A DNA stretch of 64,000 bases from positions 2,108,001 through 2,172,000 of the forward strand of contig NZ_CP086253.1 in assembly GCF_003382565.3 (NCBI RefSeq), given 5' to 3'. Under the pieces are notes generated by a model. The model was not told the origin of the DNA. It did no database searches and saw nothing but the letters and a program-made list of their open reading frames with translations. This DNA is from Pectobacterium aquaticum. GTDB taxonomy: Bacteria > Pseudomonadota > Gammaproteobacteria > Enterobacterales > Enterobacteriaceae. The position numbers were made by a program, and so were the translations under genes. Shown here one piece after another: positions 43,724-52,295 of this stretch (its first letter is position 1; every line of letters starts with the position of its first letter).

Positions 43724-46315
43724 ATGATTAAAAAACGTTCGCTTTCAATGGCTTTCCTGTTCGCCATATTGCTGTTTCTGTTCTGGCGAGCACTGCCGCA
43801 GTGGCTACCGCGCCTTGCCAACATCTGGCTTCCGACGGAGATGTCTTTGACCGTGAATGGGACGGCTGGCTGGCAGGGCGGTGGGCTGCATAGCGCGGGG
43901 TTCAGTCTTATAGCTGGGGAGTGCACGCTCGTTGACGTACGGAATATGACGCTGCGTTGGCATAGCTGGCGATGGCATGTCGATATTGATGCCGTGACGT
44001 TAAACAGCGACTGCCTACAGTATGTGCCAGCAAGCAGCAGCACCGAGCCAGCGGTGCCGTTGGCGCAATGGCAGCAGCGATTGCCTGCGGCCGATATTCA
44101 GGTGAAGACGTTTACGCTACAGCCCTGGCAGGATTACGCCGGACAGGTGCGACTCAGCAGCGACGGCAAGCGGCAACAAACGCTGGATTATCAGGGCGAT
44201 CAACTGGCGTTTAAGGCGGAACTGAACGAGAAAAGTCTGACCCTGCATGAGAGCATGATCGCAACAGCAGCGGGGTTTGCGCGCCTGCTAGTCAGTGGTG
44301 AGATGGAACTGGCCGATACGCTGGATGCTGTACCGGTGCAGGGGCAGCTCACCGGAAAACTGGATTCAGGGCAAACGCCAGATCCGCTTTCGCTCCTGCT
44401 GGACTGGCATCATCAAGCGGGTGAGCTGGTACTGAAGGCGGCGAATGACGAGGCGCCGCTGATATCGCTGCCGTGGCAACTAACGGATGAGGTGATTCAG
44501 GTCACTAACGGCGTCTGGCGCTGGCCTTATGCCGATCAGCCGCTCTCCGGGCAGGTTGCCATAACATTACAGCACTGGCGACAAGGGCTGGATGCCACCA
44601 CGATTAACGCGCGGTTGAACATGCTGACGCAAGGGCATAATGGCAAGGCGAACGCCGTGTTGGTGCTGGGGCCGGGCAATATCGGCCTGCTCAACAGCGA
44701 ATTGCGCTTTCAGCTTACCGGGCAGGCAAATTTACCCGCACTCTCCCTGACGGCGACGCTGCCGGGGGTGTTGCAGGGCTCTATTCTCAATCCCGAACTC
44801 TCTCTTTTACCTGGGGCGCTGCTGCGTGCCTGGGGAACGCCAGCGCCGCAATTTTATCTTGACGAAGCGCGCTGGCCACTGGCGGGCGTCCGAGTCAGTG
44901 CGACGGGCGTGAATGGGCGACTACAGGCGATTGTGAAGGCGCGGGAAGCATACTGGGGGCGCTTTAGCCTGCACCTTGACGGTCAGGCACAGGATTTCTT
45001 GCCGGATCAGGGGCAGTGGCAATGGCGCTATTGGGGCAATGGCCAGCTTCCGCCGCTCAAAGGTCAGTGGGACGTGGCTGGTCGAGGCCAGTGGCAGGAT
45101 ACCCTGATTGAAGTTAGCCAACTGTCGAGTGGCTTGGATCAGTTGGGCTATGGCATTGTGACGGTACACCAGCCCCGCCTGACGATCACTGAGCCTATCC
45201 GTTGGCAGCGCGCCCGTTCGGGTGAGCATTTTCAAGGTGCGCTGCAACTGGCCTCCGAACGGGCACACTTCAGCAACGGGGGCTACTTGCCACCTTCGTT
45301 GCTAACGCTGGCGATGCAGGGGCGTAGCCCGGATGATTTCCAGCTACAGGGGCAGCTACAGGCTGAGGATATCGGGCCGGTCAGGCTGCGTGGCCGTTGG
45401 GATGGGGAGCGACTGCGCGGGGGCGCGTGGTGGCCGACACAGCCACTTAAGGTGTTTCAACCTCTGCTTTCTCCGCTGTTAAAAATGAACATCCGTGCCG
45501 GACAGTTTTACGCGCAGGCGGCATTCTCTGCCGCGCGTAAAGAAGGGTTCAGCGCGGGCGGACATTGGGTCGTGAAAAATGGCGGGCTGTGGCTACAGGA
45601 TGGTGAAGTTAGCGGCGTCAACTTTGTCCTGCCTTACCGTTTGAAAGGTCAGCGCTGGCAGTTGGGCGTCAAGCAGCCCGTCGCGCTGCGAATTGACGTG
45701 CTGGATAACCTGTTTCGGATGAGCAATATCCGCGTCGTTCTCCAGGGATTTTACCCGTACAGTGAGCGACAGCCGCTGGTGATGTCTCAGGCTGATATGG
45801 ACGTGTTGGATGGACATATTGGCCTGTCTACGCTGCGCTGGCCACAGCGTGAACCCGCGCTATTTAACGTGAAGAGTGTGGATCTCAGCGAACTCATGAC
45901 GGTGCTGAAGCAAAAGCAGTTTGCGCTGTCTGGGCGCGTGAGCGGCACGCTTCCGTTGAATTTTAATCACCCGACTACATTGATTGAAGGCGGACGCATT
46001 ACCAATGATAGTTTCCTGACGCTGCAACTGGATAATCAACTGGCCGATGAGTTAGCGAGGAAAAATCTGGCAGGCGGGGCGGCGATTGGCTGGCTGCGTT
46101 ATCTGGAAATTGGGCGTTCCTATGCCACGCTTGACTTGGATAATCAGGGTGAACTGACATTAACGTCGCAGGTGCAGGGGAAAAACCCGCAGCTCAGTGC
46201 GAAACGCCAGGTGATTCTTAACTATCGCCATCAGGAGAACATCTTCCAGCTATGGCGCAGCTTGCGTTTTAGCGATAACGTGCGGGATACGCTGGAACAG
46301 CAGGCAAATGAATAA
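43724..46315 (+). CDS. ydbH: AsmA/TamB-like intermembrane protein YdbH
   Basis: An 863-residue protein (E. coli 879) with one N-terminal membrane anchor (MAFLFAILLFLFWRALPQWL) and a long beta-rich periplasmic body. A DctA-YdbH-type C-terminal domain follows (LFNVKSVDLSELMTVLKQKQF, GGRITNDSFLTLQLDNQL). YdbH, YhdP and TamB are bridge-like proteins that move phospholipid between inner and outer membrane; YdbH pairs with the lipoprotein YnbE. The ynbE gene is 15 bp downstream. Confidence 0.95.
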   Translation: MIKKRSLSMAFLFAILLFLFWRALPQWLPRLANIWLPTEMSLTVNGTAGWQGGGLHSAGFSLIAGECTLVDVRNMTLRWHSWRWHVDIDAVTLNSDCLQYVPASSSTEPAVPLAQWQQRLPAADIQVKTFTLQPWQDYAGQVRLSSDGKRQQTLDYQGDQLAFKAELNEKSLTLHESMIATAAGFARLLVSGEMELADTLDAVPVQGQLTGKLDSGQTPDPLSLLLDWHHQAGELVLKAANDEAPLISLPWQLTDEVIQVTNGVWRWPYADQPLSGQVAITLQHWRQGLDATTINARLNMLTQGHNGKANAVLVLGPGNIGLLNSELRFQLTGQANLPALSLTATLPGVLQGSILNPELSLLPGALLRAWGTPAPQFYLDEARWPLAGVRVSATGVNGRLQAIVKAREAYWGRFSLHLDGQAQDFLPDQGQWQWRYWGNGQLPPLKGQWDVAGRGQWQDTLIEVSQLSSGLDQLGYGIVTVHQPRLTITEPIRWQRARSGEHFQGALQLASERAHFSNGGYLPPSLLTLAMQGRSPDDFQLQGQLQAEDIGPVRLRGRWDGERLRGGAWWPTQPLKVFQPLLSPLLKMNIRAGQFYAQAAFSAARKEGFSAGGHWVVKNGGLWLQDGEVSGVNFVLPYRLKGQRWQLGVKQPVALRIDVLDNLFRMSNIRVVLQGFYPYSERQPLVMSQADMDVLDGHIGLSTLRWPQREPALFNVKSVDLSELMTVLKQKQFALSGRVSGTLPLNFNHPTTLIEGGRITNDSFLTLQLDNQLADELARKNLAGGAAIGWLRYLEIGRSYATLDLDNQGELTLTSQVQGKNPQLSAKRQVILNYRHQENIFQLWRSLRFSDNVRDTLEQQANE

Positions 46316-46330
46316 ATTCAAGGTAGAACA

Positions 46331-46564
46331 ATGAACAAGTGCGAGACATGGCTGGCGGTAGGTTGCACGGTCGCTTTCCTGACGGGATGTGTGCCGCGAA
46401 TCGAAGTGGCTGCGCCCAAAGAACCCATCACTATCAATATGAACGTGAAGATCGAGCATGAGATTCACATCAAAGCGGATAAAGACGCGACGCAATTGCT
46501 GGAAAAGTCGGATAATGCGGCTGGCGATGAGATAAAGAAAAGCGCGCCGGAAGGCGCGCAATAG
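46331..46564 (+). CDS. ynbE: Outer-membrane lipoprotein YnbE
   Basis: A 77-residue lipoprotein with lipobox FLTGC (Cys near 20) and the near-invariant YnbE core PRIEVAAPKEPITINMNVKI. The C-terminus is about 16 residues longer than in E. coli. It multimerises at the outer membrane to complete the YdbH bridge. The third E. coli gene of this operon, ydbL, is not present after it; instead a tandem-repeat array leads into convergent azoR. Confidence 0.95.
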   Translation: MNKCETWLAVGCTVAFLTGCVPRIEVAAPKEPITINMNVKIEHEIHIKADKDATQLLEKSDNAAGDEIKKSAPEGAQ

Positions 46565-46596
46565 TCAAGCCAAGTAAACCAATGGCAAGGTCGGTA

Positions 46597-46698
46597 ACAA
46601 TGATCCGTTATAAACAATGATCCGTTATAAACAATGATCCGTTATAAACAATCATCCGTTATAAACAATCATCCGTTATAAACAACGATTCGTTATGC
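46597..46698. repeat. 17-bp tandem repeat between ynbE and azoR
   Basis: Unit ACAATGATCCGTTATAA begins at 46597, 46614, 46631, 46648, 46665 and 46682. Copies 4 and 5 carry one G-to-C change; copy 6 is degenerate and runs into the azoR stop codon. No spacers, so not CRISPR. Confidence 0.92.
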
Positions 46699-47298
46699 GG
46701 TGACCAACTGAGACAGCTGGGTTTTCGCCGCTTCTGTGGCTTTCTGTGCCACATCCGGGCCGTAGCCGTAACCTTCTGCGAATACGAACTCAAGGTCGGT
46801 CAGACCAAGGAAGCCCAGGAAGACGCGCAGGTACGGTTCCAGCAGGTCGGTTGGTGTGCCTTTATGGATGCCACCACGGCTGGTTAATACGATAGCGCGT
46901 TTACCTTTCACCAGACCTTCTGGACCCTGTTCGGTGTAGCGGAACGTCACACCAGCACGGGCAACCAAGTCGAAGTAGTTCTTCAACTGAGTCGGAATGT
47001 TGAAGTTGTACATTGGTGCAGCGATGACGATAACGTCATGTGCTTGCAATTCCGCGATCAGTTCGTCGGACAGTTTCAGGGCTTCCTGCTGACGCGGTGT
47101 CAGGGCAGCATCAGAAGGACGCAGTGCGCCGACTAATTCGCCATCAAGAACCGGAATCGGTTGAGCGGCCAGGTCGCGGACGGTGATACTGTCGTCTGGG
47201 TGTGCAGACTGCCACTCGGCGGTGAAGTGGTCGGCCAGTTGGTTTGACTGAGAATAACCTGCCAGAATGCTTGATTTCAGAACCAATACTTTGCTCAT
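46693..47298 (-). CDS. azoR: FMN-dependent NADH:azoreductase / quinone reductase
   Basis: From the ATG at 47298 (MSKVLVLKSSILAGYSQSNQ) the protein is 201 residues, identical in length to E. coli AzoR. It is a flavodoxin-fold enzyme using NADH to reduce quinones and azo compounds by two electrons (APMYNFNIPTQLKNYFD, TSRGGIHKG). The upstream open extension (35 codons) has no ribosome site. The stop codon lies within the last degenerate tandem repeat copy. Confidence 0.96.
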   Translation of the reverse strand: MSKVLVLKSSILAGYSQSNQLADHFTAEWQSAHPDDSITVRDLAAQPIPVLDGELVGALRPSDAALTPRQQEALKLSDELIAELQAHDVIVIAAPMYNFNIPTQLKNYFDLVARAGVTFRYTEQGPEGLVKGKRAIVLTSRGGIHKGTPTDLLEPYLRVFLGFLGLTDLEFVFAEGYGYGPDVAQKATEAAKTQLSQLVTA

Positions 47299-47601
47299 TG
47301 CCAATTCCTTTAGTGATTGAAGTGGGCGACACCATAACGCCCTTGATGCGTCACATCTTATGCGGTGATCTGGAAAGAGAAAAGTGCAAATATTCGAGGT
47401 CATTATTCGATTTTATTGAATAAGACGATGTTTGACTAAGACCGGGCAGGAGCGATTAGAGCCGTTTATGACAATGTGCTACTATCCACGGCTTAAAAAT
47501 TTCGTGCCTTGAAAGTAGATGAGGCTCCATCGAACCCGATTCGGCGGCGAGCATCGTCCCAGCAGAAACAAGAATTAGAGAAACGATTAAGGAAGAGCAA
47601 C

Positions 47602-50600
47602 GTGAAATCACCTCTCAGTGCATTATCTACGCAGTTAAGTGAGCTAATGCTTCGCGATCGGCAACGTCTGCGCCGCCGTTTACAGGGTGCGGCGAAGGTC
47701 AGTAGCCCGCAGGCTCAGGCGGCGATCGCTCAGGAAATTGAGGGGGAAATCGCTGCCGCGCGCCAGAAAGTCGAGAACCGGCGGGCAAGCTGTCCGGCGA
47801 TTCACTATCCCGAACAACTGCCCGTTAGCCAGAAAAAAGACGAGATACTGGAGGCGCTGCGTCATCATCAGGTGATTATCGTCGCAGGTGAAACGGGATC
47901 GGGTAAGACCACGCAGTTGCCGAAAATCTGTCTCGAACTGGGGCGTGGCGTGCACGGCCTGATCGGCCACACGCAGCCGCGTCGTCTGGCAGCCAGAACC
48001 GTTGCAGACCGCATTGCTGCTGAACTGGAAACGCCGTTGGGCGGCAGCGTAGGTTATAAAGTCCGGTTTAACGATCAGGTGAGTGACAATACGCTGGTCA
48101 AACTGATGACCGACGGTATTCTGCTGGCGGAAATTCAGCAGGACCGCCTGTTGATGCAGTACGACACGCTAATCATCGATGAAGCGCACGAGCGCAGCCT
48201 GAATATCGATTTCATCATGGGCTATTTGCGTCAGCTGTTGCCAAAGCGCCCTGATTTAAAAGTGATTATTACGTCGGCGACCATCGATCCACAGCGCTTC
48301 TCCCGCCACTTTAATAACGCACCGATCATTGAAGTGTCCGGACGAACCTATCCGGTGGACGTGCGCTATCGTCCCGTGGTGGAAGATGCTGATGACAGCG
48401 ATCGCGATCAGCTACAGGCGATTTTTGATGCGGTCGATGAACTGACGCGTGAAGGGCCGGGGGATATTCTGGTCTTCATGAGCGGCGAACGTGAAATTCG
48501 CGACACGGCAGAGGCGCTGACCCGTCTGGACTTGCCGCATACCGAGATCCTCCCGCTGTACGCTCGCCTGTCGAATCAGGAACAGAACCGCGTCTTTCAA
48601 TCACATCACGGTCGCCGTATCGTGCTGGCGACCAACGTGGCGGAAACCTCACTCACCGTGCCGGGGATTCGCTATGTGATCGACCCCGGTACCGCACGCA
48701 TCAGCCGCTACAGTTTCCGTACTAAGGTACAACGCCTGCCGATTGAACCCGTCTCGCAGGCGTCGGCGAATCAGCGTAAAGGACGCTGTGGCCGTGTCGC
48801 TGCTGGGGTGTGTATCCGTCTCTATTCCGAGCAGGATTTCCTGTCGCGGCCTGAATTTACCGATCCCGAGATTCTTCGTACCAATCTGGCTTCCGTTATT
48901 CTGCAAATGACGTCATTGGGGCTAGGCGATATCGCCGCGTTCCCGTTTGTTGAAGCACCGGATAAACGCAACATTCAGGACGGCGTGCGGTTGCTGGAAG
49001 AATTAGGGGCAATTAATCTGGCGGAGAACGGGCATTACCGCCTGACGCCGCAGGGGCAACAGCTGGCACAATTGCCGATCGATCCGCGTTTGGCGCGAAT
49101 GGTGCTGGAAGCGCGTAAAACAGGCTGTGTGCGTGAAGTGATGATCATCACCGCGGCGCTGTCGATTCAGGATCCACGCGAAAGGCCGATGGATAAGAAA
49201 CAGGCATCGGATGAGAAACACCGCCGTTTTGCCGATAAAGACTCCGATTTTCTGGCTTTCGTCAATCTGTGGGATTACCTGCGTGACCAGCAAAAGGCGC
49301 TGTCTTCCAGCCAGTTTCGCCGCCAGTGCCGTACAGATTTCCTTAACTATCTGCGCGTACGTGAATGGCAGGATATCTACACGCAACTGCGTCAGGTAGT
49401 GAAAGAACTGGGGCTGCCGGTCAATAGTGAACCGGCCGATTACCTGAGTATTCACTGCGCGCTGCTCACTGGCTTGTTGTCGCATATCGGGCAGAAAGAT
49501 ATTGAAAAACAGGAGTTCAGCGGCGCGCGTAACGCCCGGTTTGCGATTTTCCCAGGCTCGGGGCTATTCAAAAAACCGCCTAAGTGGACGATGGTCGCTG
49601 AACTGGTAGAAACCAGCCGTTTGTGGGGACGTATTGCCGCGCGTATTGAGCCCGAGTGGATCGAACCGCTGGCTCAGCACCTGATTAAACGGAGCTACAG
49701 CGATCCTCACTGGGAGAAAGCGCAGGGCACGGTGATGGCGCAGGAGAAGGTGACACTCTTCGGGCTGCCGATTGTCGCGGCGCGCAAGGTGAACTACAGC
49801 CAAATTGATCCAGCGCTGTCGCGTGAAATGTTTATCCGCCACGCGCTGGTGGAAGGTGACTGGCAAACGCATCACGCCTTTTTCCGCGCCAACCTCGAGT
49901 TGCTGGCGGAAGTGGAAGATCTCGAGCATAAATCGCGTCGCCGCGACATTTTGGTGGATGACGAGACGCTGTTTGCTTTCTATGACCAGCGGTTGCCACA
50001 TGATGTGGTGTCGTCACGTCATTTTGATACATGGTGGAAAGCCGCTAGCCGGGATAATGCTGACCTGCTTAATTTTGAAAAGAGCATGTTGATCAAAGAC
50101 GGCGCGGAGAAGGTGAGCGCGCTGGACTACCCGAACTTCTGGCATCAGGGCAGCCTGAAATTACGCTTGTCTTATCAGTTTGAACCGGGCGCGGACGCCG
50201 ATGGTGTTACGGTTCATATTCCGCTGCCTATTCTCAATCAGGTGCGTGAAGAGGGCTTTGAGTGGCAGATTCCCGGCGTACGCCGCGAACTGACGATCGC
50301 GCTGATTAAATCGTTGCCTAAGCCATTACGTCGTAACTTTGTTCCTGCACCGAACTATGCCGAAGCGTTTCTGGCGCGTACCACGCCATTAGAGAAAGGA
50401 CTCTTGGATGCGCTGGAGCGTGAACTGCGGCTGATGACGGGCGTGACGGTGCCGCGTGAGGCGTGGCAGTGGGATCAGGTGCCCGATCATCTGAAAATCA
50501 CATTCCGCGTCATTGATGAGAAAAATCGGACGCAGCGGGAAGGCAAAGATCTGAACGCGCTGAAAGATCAGCTTAAGGATAAAGTGCAGCAAACGTTGTC

Positions 50601-51489
50601 ATCCGTAGTGGATGACGGGCTGGAGCAGCGCGGTCTGCACGTCTGGAGCTTCGGTTCGTTGCCGGACTGCTATGAGCAGAAGCGTGGCGGCTACTCGGTT
50701 AAAGCTTATCCGGCGTTGGTGGATGAAAAGGATAGCGTGGCGATTCGCTTGTTCGACACGCCGCACCAGCAACAGCAGGTGATGCGGCAGGGGCTGCGCC
50801 GTCTGTTATTGCTGAACATTCCGTCGCCGATTAAATATCTGCATGAAAAGCTGCCGAACAAGGCGAAACTCGGCCTCTATTTCAACCCGTATGGCAAAGT
50901 GTTGGATCTCATTGATGACTGCATCGCCTGCGCGGTGGATAAACTGATTGAATCATCCGGTGGTCCGGTCTGGCAGGAAGAGGCCTTCCAGCAGTTGCAT
51001 GAAAAAGTGCGTGCGGAACTGAATGATACGGTGGTTGATATCGCCAAACAGGTTGAGCAAATCCTAACGGCGGTCTTCACCATTAACAAGCGTCTGAAAG
51101 GGCGTGTAGACATGGCGATGGCGCTGGCGTTAAGTGATATCAAGAGCCAGATGACCGGTCTGGTGTTCCGTGGTTTTGTGACTGCAAACGGCTGGCAGCG
51201 TCTGTCGGACGTGCTGCGTTATCTGCACGCGATAGAACGGCGTCTGGAGAAACTGGCGCAGGATGTTCACCGCGACCGGGCGCAGATGTTGAAAGTGGAG
51301 CATGTTCAACAAGCGTGGCAACAGTGGTGGAATAAGCTGCCTGCGGAGCGACGTGACGACGACGAGGTGAAAGCGGTGCGCTGGATGCTTGAAGAGTTGC
51401 GTGTCAGCTACTTTGCCCAGCAGCTAGGAACGCCGTTCCCGATCTCGGATAAGCGCGTATTGCAGGCGATGGCGCAGGTCGAAGGGTAA
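47602..51489 (+). CDS. hrpA: ATP-dependent RNA helicase HrpA (DEAH box)
   Basis: I place the start at the GTG at 47602 (MKSPLSALSTQLSELMLRD), with AAGGA 8 bp upstream; a TTG 93 bp earlier keeps the frame open but has no ribosome site. The resulting 1295 residues compare with 1300 in E. coli. It has Walker A GETGSGKTT near residue 96, DEAH at 193-196, SAT, QRKGRCGR motif VI, then HA2/OB domains and the long C-terminal DUF3418 region. HrpA rescues stalled ribosomes and processes some fimbrial mRNA in E. coli. Confidence 0.97.
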   Translation: MKSPLSALSTQLSELMLRDRQRLRRRLQGAAKVSSPQAQAAIAQEIEGEIAAARQKVENRRASCPAIHYPEQLPVSQKKDEILEALRHHQVIIVAGETGSGKTTQLPKICLELGRGVHGLIGHTQPRRLAARTVADRIAAELETPLGGSVGYKVRFNDQVSDNTLVKLMTDGILLAEIQQDRLLMQYDTLIIDEAHERSLNIDFIMGYLRQLLPKRPDLKVIITSATIDPQRFSRHFNNAPIIEVSGRTYPVDVRYRPVVEDADDSDRDQLQAIFDAVDELTREGPGDILVFMSGEREIRDTAEALTRLDLPHTEILPLYARLSNQEQNRVFQSHHGRRIVLATNVAETSLTVPGIRYVIDPGTARISRYSFRTKVQRLPIEPVSQASANQRKGRCGRVAAGVCIRLYSEQDFLSRPEFTDPEILRTNLASVILQMTSLGLGDIAAFPFVEAPDKRNIQDGVRLLEELGAINLAENGHYRLTPQGQQLAQLPIDPRLARMVLEARKTGCVREVMIITAALSIQDPRERPMDKKQASDEKHRRFADKDSDFLAFVNLWDYLRDQQKALSSSQFRRQCRTDFLNYLRVREWQDIYTQLRQVVKELGLPVNSEPADYLSIHCALLTGLLSHIGQKDIEKQEFSGARNARFAIFPGSGLFKKPPKWTMVAELVETSRLWGRIAARIEPEWIEPLAQHLIKRSYSDPHWEKAQGTVMAQEKVTLFGLPIVAARKVNYSQIDPALSREMFIRHALVEGDWQTHHAFFRANLELLAEVEDLEHKSRRRDILVDDETLFAFYDQRLPHDVVSSRHFDTWWKAASRDNADLLNFEKSMLIKDGAEKVSALDYPNFWHQGSLKLRLSYQFEPGADADGVTVHIPLPILNQVREEGFEWQIPGVRRELTIALIKSLPKPLRRNFVPAPNYAEAFLARTTPLEKGLLDALERELRLMTGVTVPREAWQWDQVPDHLKITFRVIDEKNRTQREGKDLNALKDQLKDKVQQTLSSVVDDGLEQRGLHVWSFGSLPDCYEQKRGGYSVKAYPALVDEKDSVAIRLFDTPHQQQQVMRQGLRRLLLLNIPSPIKYLHEKLPNKAKLGLYFNPYGKVLDLIDDCIACAVDKLIESSGGPVWQEEAFQQLHEKVRAELNDTVVDIAKQVEQILTAVFTINKRLKGRVDMAMALALSDIKSQMTGLVFRGFVTANGWQRLSDVLRYLHAIERRLEKLAQDVHRDRAQMLKVEHVQQAWQQWWNKLPAERRDDDEVKAVRWMLEELRVSYFAQQLGTPFPISDKRVLQAMAQVEG

Positions 51490-51682
51490 TTTTCTCGGCA
51501 TCACATCAGGTCAGCAAGGGCTGTTTTTAATCTCAATGTAAGCTGACCTGATGGCTTCTTCACCATACTGCTGTTCCCGACGTTTTATGATGAAATGGCC
51601 TTTCGCCGTGTTTTGGCGGTGATGAATAAATCGCGTGATTAATAGCTGTGCGATTAATCACGGCGTGATACAGGCCAGGTGA
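51490..51682. other. Region after hrpA
   Basis: About 190 bp containing the long inverted repeat at 51504-51553 and no supported gene. Together with the small ORF and the asr terminator it fills the 410-bp gap between hrpA and asr. Confidence 0.5.
51504..51553 (+). terminator. Long-armed inverted repeat after hrpA
   Basis: CATCAGGTCAGC (51504-51515) pairs perfectly over 12 bp with GCTGACCTGATG (51542-51553), 14 bp after the hrpA stop. The 26-nt loop is long for an intrinsic terminator, and no T run follows, so it may instead protect the hrpA 3' end or bind a protein. Confidence 0.5.
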
Positions 51683-51760
51683 CTAAAGAAAAAAACTCAG
51701 GGTGACAAGGCCACAGAGCAGAACGAGGGATAACATAATTTCAAATGAGTAACGCCGCAT
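51683..51760 (-). CDS. Predicted 25-residue hydrophobic small protein
   Basis: The ATG at 51760 follows a GGGAGAG ribosome site. The peptide begins MRRYSFEIMLSLVLLC and ends GLVTLSFFL, a positively charged start plus one membrane helix, typical of enterobacterial membrane microproteins. I recognise no named homologue. It lies on the same strand as and downstream of asr. Confidence 0.45.
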   Translation of the reverse strand: MRRYSFEIMLSLVLLCGLVTLSFFL

Positions 51761-51864
51761 CACTCTCCCGTCCCCACGAAATAAACACCCGGGAAACCGA
51801 GTGTTTGATGATTGTTCTATGACAAGTCCTTGGAGATAGGTTTCAAATGGGACTCACCGAAAGT

Positions 51865-51890
51865 GACGCCTTCCTAGTGGGGAAGGCGTC
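51865..51890 (-). terminator. Hairpin downstream of asr
   Basis: GACGCCTTCC and GGAAGGCGTC form a 10-bp perfect stem around a 6-nt loop, starting 13 bp after the asr stop. It is followed on the minus strand by ACTTTC, so termination is probable but not of the classic T-run type. Confidence 0.65.
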
Positions 51891-51902
51891 GGTGCTTACC
51901 GA

Positions 51903-52118
51903 TTACGCCGCTGGCGTAGTGGTTGCTGGTTTGGCTTTCTTCACGTGTTTTTTAGCGGCCTGTGCTTTCTTCACCGATTTTTTATGGTGAGTGGCTTTAG
52001 CCGGCGCAGAAGTGGTAGCCTTAGGCTGAGCGGGGGCGTTGGTTACGGTATCCGCGGCAAACGCTACAGAGGACAGACCCAGTGCTGCACCTGCGATCAT
52101 AACTAATACTTTATTCAT
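51903..52118 (-). CDS. asr: Acid shock protein Asr
   Basis: Three ATG codons lie in a row at 52124, 52121 and 52118; the GAGG site favours the last (MNKVLVMIAG), giving 71 residues. It has a signal peptide to about residue 21 (SSVAFA) and a mature part made almost only of Lys, Ala, Pro, Thr and His (THHKKSVKKAQAAKKHVKKA). Asr is a basic, intrinsically disordered periplasmic protein induced by acid and phosphate stress. It is shorter than E. coli Asr (fewer repeats). The RstA box upstream fits known control by RstA, encoded 1.5 kb away. Confidence 0.92.
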   Translation of the reverse strand: MNKVLVMIAGAALGLSSVAFAADTVTNAPAQPKATTSAPAKATHHKKSVKKAQAAKKHVKKAKPATTTPAA

Positions 52119-52224
52119 CATCATTTCCTCGTTATCTCATTCACGCTTCGTAACCCTCAGTCGGGCTGGTAGAGAGAGAATAGGAGAAACAGAGGACAGC
52201 TTCAGTGAGTGATTGGTTTCGGCG

Positions 52225-52238
52225 TGTAACCTAATGTA
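52225..52238 (-). promoter_or_regulatory. RstA box upstream of asr
   Basis: Read on the minus strand the site is TACATTAGGTTACA, matching the RstA consensus TACATNTNGTTACA at all but one defined position. It lies about 107 bp upstream of the asr start, between rstB and asr. Confidence 0.85.
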
Positions 52239-52295
52239 CAAGGCCGAAAACGTGGGAAAGACAGGGAAAACGGCGGGATTACCGCCGTCTCGGTG

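Noticed and set aside
46597..46698. CRISPR-like array
   Set aside because: Units are 17 bp, directly abutting without spacers, and no cas genes are present; it is a simple tandem repeat.
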